Shown one piece after another: positions 1 to 9,124 of a stretch of DNA of 64,000 nt. Within the stretch, counting starts at the first letter, position 1; each line of letters starts with the position of its first letter. Below the pieces are notes generated by a model. The model searched no databases. It was given only the letters and a program-made list of their open reading frames with translations, and was not told where the DNA came from. Where the stretch lies: contig NZ_CP012541.1 of the NCBI RefSeq assembly GCF_001298465.1, positions 620,001-684,000 of the forward strand. Direction: 5' to 3'. Source of the stretch: Campylobacter concisus. Its GTDB lineage: Bacteria; Campylobacterota; Campylobacteria; Campylobacterales; Campylobacteraceae. A program made the translations under genes and the position numbers.

Positions 1-210
1 TTTACCGGCTATTAAGACTTGATCGCTAAATGGTGCTTTTAATATTAATGACATATAGGTTTTAGCATTCATTAGTCCTTCTTGCATTAAGGATTGCTCG
101 CTTAAATTTGAAGTAGTTCTTACCGCTAGTGGCAGGCTTGCACTTACTATGGCTACTACAAGCACTGACAAGATAAGCTCTATTAATGAAAAGCCACCTC
201 TTTTTACCAC
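1..210 (-). CDS. Prepilin-like protein, N-terminal part (runs off the left edge)
   Basis: Reading leftwards from a GTG at 210-208, the protein begins VVKRGGFSLIELILSVLVVA. This is a class III prepilin signal: a short basic leader, the prepilin peptidase site G|FSLIEL with Glu at +5 of the mature protein, and a hydrophobic helix. It stays open to position 1 (70 codons seen). An AGGAG Shine-Dalgarno site lies 6 nt before the GTG, inside the last codons of the upstream large gene, and the two genes overlap by 7 bp, which suggests translational coupling. The family (type IV pilins and type II secretion pseudopilins) is clear. Which subunit it is cannot be told from the fragment. Confidence 0.85.
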   Translation of the reverse strand, partial: MVKRGGFSLIELILSVLVVAIVSASLPLAVRTTSNLSEQSLMQEGLMNAKTYMSLILKAPFSDQVLIAGK

Positions 211-3200
211 TCTATTCTCCTGTTTGTCTTGTCGCTTATATCTAGGTTACTATCACTATTAGATTTTACTCCTATAAAACCTCCAACTGCACCGCTTGTC
301 TTATCCTCTATATTATTGCTCTTTAGGACTTTACCAGCCCATTCGCCATTTGGTACTAGAAAATTTAGATTGAAATTATTTGTTTCAGGTTTCTCATCAA
401 ATTCACTATAAAGAAGCCAGCTAGGTGCTCTCATTTTAGCCACATCAGTAACCGCTGAAGGGTTTCTTATAAAAATTATTTGCTCACCATTACTTATGCT
501 GCTTACATCATTTCTTAAAACAGTGCCGCTGTAAGTGTTTGTAAAGCTAAAGTCGTGATAGTTAAGTACTCCTGCGCTATGTTTTGGATTGGTAGCCCAA
601 AATGGTGCAGCTGGAAAGTCTTGCCACAGTTTGCCATTATCTTTCATATAGATATTTTTATTGCATCCATCGCAGTAGGCACCATAATAAATTTTGGCAT
701 AAAAGCCACTATAAAGCCCTTCATAAAATGGTGCATAAACCCTACCAAAGTAAAATTTTGCTGTCGTTTCTGTTGCTGGTTTTTCATATTTTTTTACTGT
801 ATCGGTACTGTCTGACATACCGCTAAAGCTAAAATCATTACTCGAAATAGTAAAAGGATTTTTAGCATGATTTACTTTTCTTTCAAAATTAAAATATACT
901 TCACCTTTGCCTACGCCATTTACAAAAGTATTTTTTTCTACATAAAATGTTGATTTTGTAGCACTTGGATCTATTGCTTTTCTAGTATTTGAGCCAGGAA
1001 TTTCAAAAAACAAAATTTCTTCATTTGCTTTTGCTAATGTACCGGCATTGCCATCGTTGTCTGTAAAATTTAAAGGAACTCTATCTAGCTTTATGTCAAA
1101 GTTCATATTCTTTGCATAGCAATCTTCATTATAAAGCTTTGCAGGGTCATCGTTAAACAACCTAGCAGTTACTTCAAAGTCAAGCTTTGCTTTTTGTATG
1201 CCTTCATTATCAAGGTATGTTATATCGCTATCTTTTGTTATCTTTAACTTGCTTATTTGTATATCTTTTGGTCTAAATAGATAATCTCTATTACCTTCTA
1301 GCTTTATACTACATCCGATCCTTCCTTCTTGAGCAGTATCTTGTGATGGATCGTTGCTAATTGAGTTTTTTACACAATCATCAGCTCTTGATGGTGTATG
1401 TTGATCAGTTATTGTATAGTCTTTGTCTAATACATAAAAATATGTATCGCCTATATCTGAGTAAGAAAAGCCAACAGGTCCACTTGATGTGTGACGGAAA
1501 ATTTTACCCAATGCTTTATTTGGATCGTTAAAATCTACGCTTAGTTTGTTCTCGCTCTCTATAATGCTAGGATCACAAGTCGCACTATATGCTGGTACAA
1601 GTTTTATCTCTCCATTTGAGCCACTTATGTTATTTATATAGCCATTTGCTAAGCCACTATCAAGAGGTTTCATAGCTGCAAGAGCAATGTTATTATAAAC
1701 TTTGCCGCCTATTAAAACATTGTTATTATTGATCGTATTCTTGTCAGTATCCCATAGCCTAAAGTGACTTGGTCTTATGGCAAAATCATCTAATTTTTCG
1801 CATTCAACCTTTGTAGTATTTGTCACTGGATCAAGATGAGAAATTCTAAATTTTACGCTTTTATAGGCTCTATCAATACTAATGCCTGACAACAAAATAT
1901 CAGTTACGCCATTAAATGTTATATCTTGTTCATATAAATTTGTTGGAGCACTGCAAGACTCGACCAACTCTACTTTTACATCTACTGGGGCATCTGGTAC
2001 TTTTTTGTTGCCATCCGTATCATAGTTTGTGATATAGACATTAAATGGCGTAGAAACGATTTTTGTTAGAAGTCTATTTTTAAATTTAGTTTTAAAAGTC
2101 GCTGAATCATCGTCTTGTCTATTACTTGCGACGAAATTATTTGGACTGGCACTAACGCCTAAAGTAATGTTGTAGTTTTGATTGCTACATCTTCTTATGT
2201 ATGTGTCATAGGGCTGTAAATTTATATCAGCATTTGCGACCGTGGCTTTGTAACTATTTGGCTCAAATTTAGACTTAAGGGTAGTTTCATATATGGCATA
2301 AGCGTAGTTGCCTTGATGAATTAGCATTTCTCCACCCTTATTTGCAGCAGCACCTTGCCCTAAATAAAAAGTTAAGTCATTTCCGCTTAATTGCTGCAAG
2401 CCTGTGTTGTCGTTATAGTGTACCTGTCCTGACATAGTGAGCAGATCGCTAGGCCCTTGTGATGCTTTATCTGCGTAAATGTAAGTTGAGTTTGGATTAT
2501 AAATTTGGCTTGGATCTATTGTAGCTTTTAGTGCAAAGTCTTGGGCGGCTTCATTAGTATTATTTGTAACTTCAACGAAAGTTTTTAAAATAGTATTTGC
2601 TGGCACTACCGTTGGGGTATTTTCTTGCACCTTTGTAAAAGTACTATCGCTAGGTTTTTTTGCATAAATATATTCCATATAGCAAACATCTGGTTTGTAT
2701 ATACGAGAAGAAAAGCCAACTAGAGCTAAATTTATACGGTCAGCACTTACGACATTAACACCGCCTGAGCTTTTAATTGTTGTAACTGTAAATTTTATAT
2801 CTGCTTCTTTTTGAGCATATGACATTTTGTCTGATATATCAAATATATCTAAGTCTGCTTGAGAGTGAAATTTTTTACCTGGATTTATAAGTTGTCCAAA
2901 TTTTGTCATAGTTGAGTTAAACTGATCGCCTTGTGCGTTATATCCGCTAGTGATACTCTGATAGCTGCCGCCATTTTTTATCTTGATATCTTCACCTTTT
3001 GTTTCTGGCTTGCCGCCAAAGGAAAACATTGTGAGCGAAGCATCTATATTTCCTGCTTTTGGCGTATAGATATTTTCAAATTTTACATCTATGGTTGAGC
3101 TCTTTACAGTACCAAATGGATCGCTTGACTTCATCCAGTCCGCTGCAAGTCTTTCTAGCCCATCAAATATACTAACAAGCTTTGGCTCTATATTGTTTGC

Positions 3201-4421
3201 TGCGGCGGTTTTATCATCAAAGTCATAAATTATGACCAAACTCCAAGCTGCAAATTGTGGTGCGATGGATTGTATCCAGTAGCCATTTTGTCCTTGGACT
3301 GGCGAAAACAGCAGTGTGCCGTATGTTTTTTTTAATTTTCTATTAGTAGAGTTGTTTACCTTATATATGCCATCATTTGGGTCTATAAAATCATCACTGA
3401 AGGGAATCGTAGTGGATCTGATATTGCCAGCATAAAATGTCCTATCTGACTCACTAGTACCAAGAGAATCTCTAACTATATCTGTTACATCAGCACTTGC
3501 AACATATTGGTAGTTTATTCCAGCCTTTACATAGTAGCTATTAGACTCGTTTTGATTATATGATTCAAGAGTCATTGATTTTGGTTTATACTCACTAAAT
3601 GAACCAAACCAAAAGACATCTTTTGGATCAGCATCTATTGTGATTGCATTTTTTCCAGGAGCTTTAAAATCAATCCTGCTATATCCTTTTATGTAATTTA
3701 AGGCACTTACATATAAATTTGACCCAAGATTTTTTATTGCCCAGTTTTGATAAAGAGAGCCACCCCAATAAAGCCTGGCATAGACTACGTTTTTACCTTT
3801 TAAATTATTTTGTATAAAGGTATTTTTCTCACTAAAATCAAATGTGGAAGAGGATGAATTTTTACAATAAGGATGCTTGCTAGGATTATAAATATATGTT
3901 GTTTGACAAAGTGTGTAATTACTAGACGTAAAACTACCAGTATCTAAAAATATTCTATCGGCTGTAGATGATGTTCTTGTTACGTTAGATGGATCTGGAA
4001 CAAAATTATATCCAGCGTATTGTGGAATCATAATAGTAGCACCAATGGTAGCTATATCTCCATTTACTCTGGTATTTAGATTTCCATTTATTGATCTTTG
4101 TCTTAAGCCTTTAGAGTGATCATCCCACATACCTACTAATGATCGTTGATTCCATGGAGAAAATTGCTCAACGTAAATATGATAGTGATCTTGTGCTAAG
4201 CCTGAAGAAAAACTATTGGTATCTATCGTCCAAGTTCTATCAGATTTTCTTATGCAATGTGGGATATTTTTAGAAGAGTTGTCTTGATACTCTTCAGCGT
4301 CTATAAAGCAAGAATAATTTACTCCACTACAACCAATAGATGCTGCTTCTGCTGTCGTACAAGCTCTGGGTGCACAAAAACCAAACGTGACAATAAAACA
4401 GAGTAAGTATATTATCTTCAC
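204..4421 (-). CDS. Very large secreted, cysteine-containing surface-type protein of unknown function
   Basis: About 1405 residues. I place the start at the GTG at 4421 because AGAGGA lies 6 nt upstream; a TTG at 4442 would add seven residues with no such site. The N-terminus (KIIYLLCFIVTFGFCAPRA) is a Sec-type signal peptide. The mature protein is rich in Asn, Ser, Asp and Tyr, as expected for an extracellular beta-rich protein, with several cysteines near the start. Early segments contain VYARLYWGG, YVASADVTDIVRD and WSLVIIYDF, a pattern I associate with repetitive bacterial surface proteins carrying DUF11/DUF3344-like modules (from memory, not tested). No C-terminal membrane anchor is visible. 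The downstream overlapping prepilin gene suggests export by, or assembly with, a type II/type IV pilus-like machine; this is inference. Confidence 0.7.
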   Translation of the reverse strand: MKIIYLLCFIVTFGFCAPRACTTAEAASIGCSGVNYSCFIDAEEYQDNSSKNIPHCIRKSDRTWTIDTNSFSSGLAQDHYHIYVEQFSPWNQRSLVGMWDDHSKGLRQRSINGNLNTRVNGDIATIGATIMIPQYAGYNFVPDPSNVTRTSSTADRIFLDTGSFTSSNYTLCQTTYIYNPSKHPYCKNSSSSTFDFSEKNTFIQNNLKGKNVVYARLYWGGSLYQNWAIKNLGSNLYVSALNYIKGYSRIDFKAPGKNAITIDADPKDVFWFGSFSEYKPKSMTLESYNQNESNSYYVKAGINYQYVASADVTDIVRDSLGTSESDRTFYAGNIRSTTIPFSDDFIDPNDGIYKVNNSTNRKLKKTYGTLLFSPVQGQNGYWIQSIAPQFAAWSLVIIYDFDDKTAAANNIEPKLVSIFDGLERLAADWMKSSDPFGTVKSSTIDVKFENIYTPKAGNIDASLTMFSFGGKPETKGEDIKIKNGGSYQSITSGYNAQGDQFNSTMTKFGQLINPGKKFHSQADLDIFDISDKMSYAQKEADIKFTVTTIKSSGGVNVVSADRINLALVGFSSRIYKPDVCYMEYIYAKKPSDSTFTKVQENTPTVVPANTILKTFVEVTNNTNEAAQDFALKATIDPSQIYNPNSTYIYADKASQGPSDLLTMSGQVHYNDNTGLQQLSGNDLTFYLGQGAAANKGGEMLIHQGNYAYAIYETTLKSKFEPNSYKATVANADINLQPYDTYIRRCSNQNYNITLGVSASPNNFVASNRQDDDSATFKTKFKNRLLTKIVSTPFNVYITNYDTDGNKKVPDAPVDVKVELVESCSAPTNLYEQDITFNGVTDILLSGISIDRAYKSVKFRISHLDPVTNTTKVECEKLDDFAIRPSHFRLWDTDKNTINNNNVLIGGKVYNNIALAAMKPLDSGLANGYINNISGSNGEIKLVPAYSATCDPSIIESENKLSVDFNDPNKALGKIFRHTSSGPVGFSYSDIGDTYFYVLDKDYTITDQHTPSRADDCVKNSISNDPSQDTAQEGRIGCSIKLEGNRDYLFRPKDIQISKLKITKDSDITYLDNEGIQKAKLDFEVTARLFNDDPAKLYNEDCYAKNMNFDIKLDRVPLNFTDNDGNAGTLAKANEEILFFEIPGSNTRKAIDPSATKSTFYVEKNTFVNGVGKGEVYFNFERKVNHAKNPFTISSNDFSFSGMSDSTDTVKKYEKPATETTAKFYFGRVYAPFYEGLYSGFYAKIYYGAYCDGCNKNIYMKDNGKLWQDFPAAPFWATNPKHSAGVLNYHDFSFTNTYSGTVLRNDVSSISNGEQIIFIRNPSAVTDVAKMRAPSWLLYSEFDEKPETNNFNLNFLVPNGEWAGKVLKSNNIEDKTSGAVGGFIGVKSNSDSNLDISDKTNRRIEW

Positions 4422-4481
4422 AACAAGTCCTCTAAATAACAATAAAAAATCTCTCCTTAGATTTTTAAAAGCCTTTAGCTA

Positions 4482-4865
4482 CTATTTTTGTATAAAATTT
4501 TCTATCATTTCAGCTTGCCCGTATTGAGGATATTTGGCAATGTCTAAAACGACTTGAGATAAGGTCATGTTGTCCATATTGCAAACGATAGGAGCTATAA
4601 AATTTACAGTTGATTTTTCAAGCGGAAGTGCAACCACGATAATGTTATAAATTCTAAGTTGAGAGCTTTCTTTAATCTCCATAAGATCTTCATAATAGCT
4701 TGGAATATCGAATTCGTAGCTTCTTAATGCAAAAGGATTTATCATTGTAAAAGATGTCTCATCATCTTTGCTTGCTAGCTTAACAAAAAATTTATCAAGT
4801 TCAATTAACTCCATCGTCTTGATATGCTCAAAGCCTAAAATAGGGCTTTTAACACTAAAAATCAT
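4482..4865 (-). CDS. fliW: Flagellar assembly factor FliW
   Basis: 127 residues, the usual FliW length. Segments such as [31 protein letters not shown] and [13 protein letters not shown] fit the FliW fold. In epsilonproteobacteria FliW binds flagellin and also antagonises CsrA, coupling flagellin translation to filament export; it acts in the cytoplasm. The ATG at 4865 is preceded by an AGGAG site. The gene is divergent from bamD-lon, an arrangement also known in C. jejuni. No other flagellar gene is present in the window. Confidence 0.9.
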   Translation of the reverse strand: MIFSVKSPILGFEHIKTMELIELDKFFVKLASKDDETSFTMINPFALRSYEFDIPSYYEDLMEIKESSQLRIYNIIVVALPLEKSTVNFIAPIVCNMDNMTLSQVVLDIAKYPQYGQAEMIENFIQK

Positions 4866-4977
4866 ACTAACTCCTATTTTGTAAAGTTGCCGTATTTTAT
4901 CATAGTTTTAAAAAATTTATACAAAAATAATGCCAAAAAATGTAGAATACGAGGATTTAAACTTTTTAAGGAAAAGC

Positions 4978-5625
4978 ATGAAAAGATTTTCTAAATTTCT
5001 AGCAGTTGTAGCTCTTTTGGGGCTTTTTAGTGGTTGTGCTGAAAAATATACCGAGCTTTACAATCTAACTCCTGATGAGTGGTATGCTCAGGTTATAGCT
5101 GATATAAAAGATGGCGATCTTGAAGCGGCCGATAAACACTATGTCTCAATGGCAAGCGAACACGTAGCAAGCCCACTTTTGGAGCAAATTTTACTTATCC
5201 TTGCCCAAGCTCACGCAAATGATGAAGAGTATCTGATGGCAAATCACTATCTTGACGAGTACATCAAAAGATATGGTGACAACGGCCCAAAAACAGAGTT
5301 TGCTCAGTATCTAAAGATAAAAGCAAATTTTGACTCATTTGCTCAGCCAAACCGTAACCAAAAGCTTATGGAAGATAGCGTAACGGAGATTGAGAAATTT
5401 CTTTATATGTATCCAAATACTGAGTATAAGCCACTTATTGAGACTATGCTTATTAAATTCAAACTCGCACTTTACTTCCTGGATATGCAAATAGCAGATC
5501 TTTACAATAGGACTGGTCGTGATGTTTCGGCTAAAATTTACGAGCAAAAGCTAGAAGAGTCGCCGTTTAAAAACTCGGACCTTATAAAGCCTGATGTGGC
5601 ATGGTATAGAAAACTGTTTGAATAG
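4978..5625 (+). CDS. bamD: Outer-membrane assembly lipoprotein BamD
   Basis: From the ATG at 4978 (AAGGA 5 nt upstream) the protein is 215 residues. It starts [20 protein letters not shown], a lipoprotein signal with lipobox LFSGC, so it should be lipidated and sorted to the outer membrane. An earlier in-frame ATG at 4930 would bury the signal peptide and is not preferred. The rest is helical and TPR-like ([40 protein letters not shown]), as in the BamD/YfiO/ComL family, which works with BamA to insert beta-barrel proteins. It is 8 bp ahead of lon and probably co-transcribed. Confidence 0.88.
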   Translation: MKRFSKFLAVVALLGLFSGCAEKYTELYNLTPDEWYAQVIADIKDGDLEAADKHYVSMASEHVASPLLEQILLILAQAHANDEEYLMANHYLDEYIKRYGDNGPKTEFAQYLKIKANFDSFAQPNRNQKLMEDSVTEIEKFLYMYPNTEYKPLIETMLIKFKLALYFLDMQIADLYNRTGRDVSAKIYEQKLEESPFKNSDLIKPDVAWYRKLFE

Positions 5626-5633
5626 GAGAAATT

Positions 5634-8051
5634 TTGCAAATAAACGAAAATAAAGGCTTTCCAACCGAAATTCCCATTATCGTTGAGGATGAGCTATTTT
5701 TATATCCATTTATGATAACTCCGCTTTTTTTAAGCGACGATGAAAATTTAAAGGCACTTGAACTCGCCATACAAGAAGAGACTCCGATACTTGTGGTGCC
5801 CACAAAGCCTCAGCAAGACGGCGCTAGAGACTTTGATGGTATCTATGATGCTGGTGTGATCGGCACGATAATGCGCCGTGTGCCACTACCTGATGGACGC
5901 GTAAAAGTACTATTTCAGGGTATTGACAAAGGTAAAATTTTAAAACAATCAGGCATAAACCCGCTCCGTGGTATCGTTGATATGCTTCATGTCAAACGTC
6001 CATCTCAGGTAAAAACTGACGCACTAATCGTTGTTTTAAGAGAAAAGGTAAGAGAGCTTTCGCAGTTTAGCCACTTTTTTCCACCAGATCTTTTAAAAAC
6101 TATCGAAGAGAGTGCTGAAGCGATCAGGGTTTGTGACCTAGTTTCAAGCGCACTTCGCCTAAAAAAACAGATCGCTTATAGCTTTTTTGTCGAGGAAAAT
6201 TTAGAGCAGCGCTTGCTAAAGCTCATCGACTATGTTATCGAGGAGATCGAGGCAAATAAGCTTCAAAAAGAGATAAAAAATAAAGTCCATTCAAAGATCG
6301 ACAAGACAAATAAAGAGTACTTTTTAAAGGAGCAGCTAAAGCAAATTCAAGCTGAGCTTGGAGCGGATACGAGCCGTGAAGAGGAGCTTGAAGAGTACCG
6401 CAAAAAGCTTGACACGAAGAAGAAATTTATGGCTGAGGACGCCTATAAAGAGATCAAAAAACAAATAGATAAGCTTTCTCGCATGCACCCAGACTCAGCA
6501 GACGCAAATACCTTGCAAAGCTATCTTGACTGGGTTTTAGAAATTCCATTTGAAAATGTAGCTAAGAAAAAGTCATCCATCAGCGAAGTGAGCAAGCATC
6601 TAAATGCCGATCACTACAGCTTGGAGAAGCCAAAAGAGCGCATCGAGGAGTATTTTGCTTTGCGTGAGCTTTTGGAGCTTAGAGGCGTTGGCGAAAAGGT
6701 AAATAATGGCGCTATTTTATGCTTTGCAGGCCCTCCAGGCGTAGGTAAAACTAGCCTCGCAAACTCGATCGCAAAGGCGTTAAAGCGCGAGTTAGTTAGG
6801 ATCGCACTTGGTGGACTTGAGGATGTAAACGAACTAAGAGGCCACCGCCGCACATATATAGGTGCTATGCCAGGCCGAATAGTGCAAGGACTCATAGAAG
6901 CTAAGCAAATGAACCCAGTGGTTGTGTTAGATGAGATCGATAAGGTTGGCAGAAGCTATAGGGGCGATCCGACTGCGGTTTTACTTGAAATTTTAGATCC
7001 TGAGCAAAATAATAAATTTAGAGATTATTACCTAAATTTCAACATCGATCTTAGCAAGATCATCTTCATCGCCACAGCAAATGACGTGAGCATGATCCCA
7101 GCCGCACTTCGAGATAGGATGGAGTTTATCGAGCTTAGCTCATACACTCCACAAGAGAAATTTGAGATCGCTAAAAAATATCTCTTGCCTCAGGAGCTTA
7201 AAAAGCACGGGCTAAAACCAAGCGATGTGAGCATAGGCAAAGAGGCATTTGAGCTAATTATCAGCGACTATACAAGAGAGAGTGGTGTGAGAAATTTACG
7301 CCGCAGGATTGCTGATATACTAAGAAAAGTTGCCAAAAATATCCTCACCAAAAAGAATGAAGGCAAGATTAGCGTCACGGCTAAAAATTTGAAAGAATTT
7401 TTAGAGAAAAAGGTCTATGAGATCGAACTAGCGGATAAAAAAGATCAGATAGGTCTAGTAAATGGCCTTGCGTGGACTAGTGTCGGTGGTGACGTGCTAA
7501 GGATAGAGGCTATCAGGATCCAGGGTAAAGGCAGCATGCAGATCACCGGCCAGCTAGGTGATGTGATGAAAGAGAGCGCTCAAATAGCATTTAGCGTGGT
7601 AAAAGTGCTGATCGATAACAAAAAACTAAAAGTACCGATGGCTATCGTGCCAAAACTAGATGATGATAAGCGTAAGCTCGAAGCTAGCGATGTTTATAGG
7701 CGCTATGATCTTCACTTGCACGTACCAGAGGGTGCGGTGCCAAAAGATGGCCCAAGTGCTGGCATCACGATGGCAACTGCGATCGCATCTATACTAACCG
7801 ACACAAAGGTAAGACACGACATAGCAATGACTGGCGAGATTACGCTAACTGGTAGAGTACTACCGATCGGTGGTCTAAAAGAGAAGCTCATCGCTGCACA
7901 CAAAGCTGGCATCAAAACAGCTCTGATACCTCGCAAAAACTATGATCGAGACCTTGTAGATATCCCTGCTGAAGTAAAGGGTGATATGAAGATTATCGCC
8001 GTAGACACGATCGATGATGTGCTAAAAAATGCTCTTGTAGCTAAAAAATAA
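5634..8051 (+). CDS. lon: ATP-dependent protease La (Lon)
   Basis: 805 residues starting with TTG at 5634, behind AGGAGA. Domain order is typical: N-terminal substrate-binding LON domain (about 1-200), coiled helical linker, AAA+ module with Walker [10 protein letters not shown] (about 366-374) and Walker B VVLDEIDK, and the C-terminal Ser-Lys protease domain. The catalytic Ser lies in PKDGPSAG (Ser708) and the Lys in [14 protein letters not shown] (about 751). It degrades misfolded and regulatory proteins in the cytoplasm. It follows bamD by 8 bp. No upstream heat-shock-type promoter was evident. Confidence 0.97.
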   Translation: MQINENKGFPTEIPIIVEDELFLYPFMITPLFLSDDENLKALELAIQEETPILVVPTKPQQDGARDFDGIYDAGVIGTIMRRVPLPDGRVKVLFQGIDKGKILKQSGINPLRGIVDMLHVKRPSQVKTDALIVVLREKVRELSQFSHFFPPDLLKTIEESAEAIRVCDLVSSALRLKKQIAYSFFVEENLEQRLLKLIDYVIEEIEANKLQKEIKNKVHSKIDKTNKEYFLKEQLKQIQAELGADTSREEELEEYRKKLDTKKKFMAEDAYKEIKKQIDKLSRMHPDSADANTLQSYLDWVLEIPFENVAKKKSSISEVSKHLNADHYSLEKPKERIEEYFALRELLELRGVGEKVNNGAILCFAGPPGVGKTSLANSIAKALKRELVRIALGGLEDVNELRGHRRTYIGAMPGRIVQGLIEAKQMNPVVVLDEIDKVGRSYRGDPTAVLLEILDPEQNNKFRDYYLNFNIDLSKIIFIATANDVSMIPAALRDRMEFIELSSYTPQEKFEIAKKYLLPQELKKHGLKPSDVSIGKEAFELIISDYTRESGVRNLRRRIADILRKVAKNILTKKNEGKISVTAKNLKEFLEKKVYEIELADKKDQIGLVNGLAWTSVGGDVLRIEAIRIQGKGSMQITGQLGDVMKESAQIAFSVVKVLIDNKKLKVPMAIVPKLDDDKRKLEASDVYRRYDLHLHVPEGAVPKDGPSAGITMATAIASILTDTKVRHDIAMTGEITLTGRVLPIGGLKEKLIAAHKAGIKTALIPRKNYDRDLVDIPAEVKGDMKIIAVDTIDDVLKNALVAKK

Positions 8052-8059
8052 TCCTTTCT

Positions 8060-8086
8060 CTAGCCTCATATTTCGTTTGGGGCTAG
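8060..8086 (+). terminator. Hairpin after lon
   Basis: CTAGCCTC at 8060-8067 pairs with GGGGCTAG at 8079-8086 (8 bp including one G-T pair, 11-nt loop), starting 9 nt after the lon stop. The downstream T-tract is weak (TGGAATTTATAAATTTT), so it may be an imperfect terminator or a 3'-end stabiliser. Confidence 0.5.
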
Positions 8087-8538
8087 TGGAATTTATAAAT
8101 TTTGACGATTCTAAAATCTAAACAAAAAGCCATATAACGTATAAAGACAATTAATAATTTAAACAATATAATCACATACAGCACACTAAAGAAAAATAAA
8201 TTTTAAAATTTATGAGCGAGCATATCACGCTTCGATTTCAGTGACAAGCAAATAATGAAACCTGAATTTGGTAAGTTGCTAAGGCGATTGAGTAAAGTTT
8301 TAAAATTTGTAAAGACAGCTTGATTAAATTTGTAAATTCCTTTTTATTCAAAAGAGAGACAGTGTGGTTTGAATTACGAGGTCGTCCTCTTATTTTCCTT
8401 TTTAAATCTGCTAGATCCCTCACGTTCAAGGTGCATTCAATGGCTCTAAAGCACTACATGCGTTTTAAATACTCTGATAAATTTTAGAAATGTTCGCTTT
8501 AAAATTTGCTGGACTTTTATTTTGCTGTAAATTTTTAG
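8087..8538. other. Gene-free AT-rich stretch between lon and the alkyltransferase gene
   Basis: No convincing coding sequence: the only open frame, on the minus strand over 8238-8429, has no ribosome binding site and no recognisable composition. A short motif at 8198-8220, read on the minus strand as CTCGCTCATAAATTTTAAAA, resembles motifs at 37470-37494 and 37802-37822. A small GAGG-TCGT-CCTC hairpin lies near 8380. Nothing else could be supported. Confidence 0.6.
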
Positions 8539-8997
8539 CTATTTATGCTTTGCTTCATGCTCTAAGAGCCAAATTTTAGTTGGCAGACCATCTCCACCTG
8601 AGTAGCCGCCAAGCCCACTGATAGCTAGCACTCTGTGACAAGGGATGATGATAGGCACTGGATTTTTAGCATTGGCTGATCCTGCTGCTCGGTAGGCATT
8701 TTTATGACCTACGGCAAGTGCAAGGGCCGCGTATGTGGTCGTTTCTCCGTATGGCACTTTTTGTAAGGCCTCGTAAATTTTTGCTCTAAAATTAGTTGTT
8801 TTTATATCAAGTCTAACGCTAAATTTTTTAAGCCTACCTTCAAAATATGCTTTTAACTCATCAAGACAAAGCTTTAAATTTTCATCTTTTACTGCAATTT
8901 TTTCAAATTTATCTACAAAATTTATCTCACAAATTCCATTATTACTGGCAACGATCTCTAAAATTCCAATGGGAGATTTTAGGTAAGCTTTTGACAC
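8539..8997 (-). CDS. ogt: Methylated-DNA--protein-cysteine S-methyltransferase
   Basis: 152 residues from a GTG at 8997 with AAGGAG about 6 nt upstream; a longer frame reaching 9072 lacks such a site. The protein has the Ogt/Ada-C active site PCHRVL, with the acceptor cysteine that takes the alkyl group from O6-alkylguanine in a suicide reaction. The family motifs VPYGETTTYAALA, AYRAAGSANAKNPVPI and GLGGYSGG are also present. It has the short N-terminal domain and no AdaA-type regulatory domain. It is a cytoplasmic DNA repair enzyme, divergent from acnB. Confidence 0.93.
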   Translation of the reverse strand: MSKAYLKSPIGILEIVASNNGICEINFVDKFEKIAVKDENLKLCLDELKAYFEGRLKKFSVRLDIKTTNFRAKIYEALQKVPYGETTTYAALALAVGHKNAYRAAGSANAKNPVPIIIPCHRVLAISGLGGYSGGDGLPTKIWLLEHEAKHK

Positions 8998-9055
8998 ATT
9001 TGCTCCTTTAAATTTGAAAATTTGGGCAAATTTTACTTTAGTTTGTTTTGCTTTT

Positions 9056-9064
9056 TGATAAAAT
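9056..9064 (+). promoter_or_regulatory. Candidate extended -10 promoter for acnB
   Basis: TGATAAAAT fits an extended -10 element (TG-N-TAAAAT). It is preceded by T-rich blocks (GTTTGTTTTGCTTTT), the usual Campylobacter replacement for a -35 box. Transcription would start near 9071, about 54 nt before the acnB ATG. It also lies inside a possible longer 5' frame of the divergent ogt gene, which supports the shorter ogt start. Confidence 0.4.
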
Positions 9065-9124
9065 GCAAGCAAAACTAGCGATTTTTAGACTAAAAATAAC
9101 AAGCAAAAACCACAAAGGAATTTT

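Noticed and set aside
8238..8429. 63-residue open frame on the minus strand in the gap after lon
   Set aside because: No Shine-Dalgarno site, no recognisable domain, and the codon pattern does not resemble the neighbouring genes.
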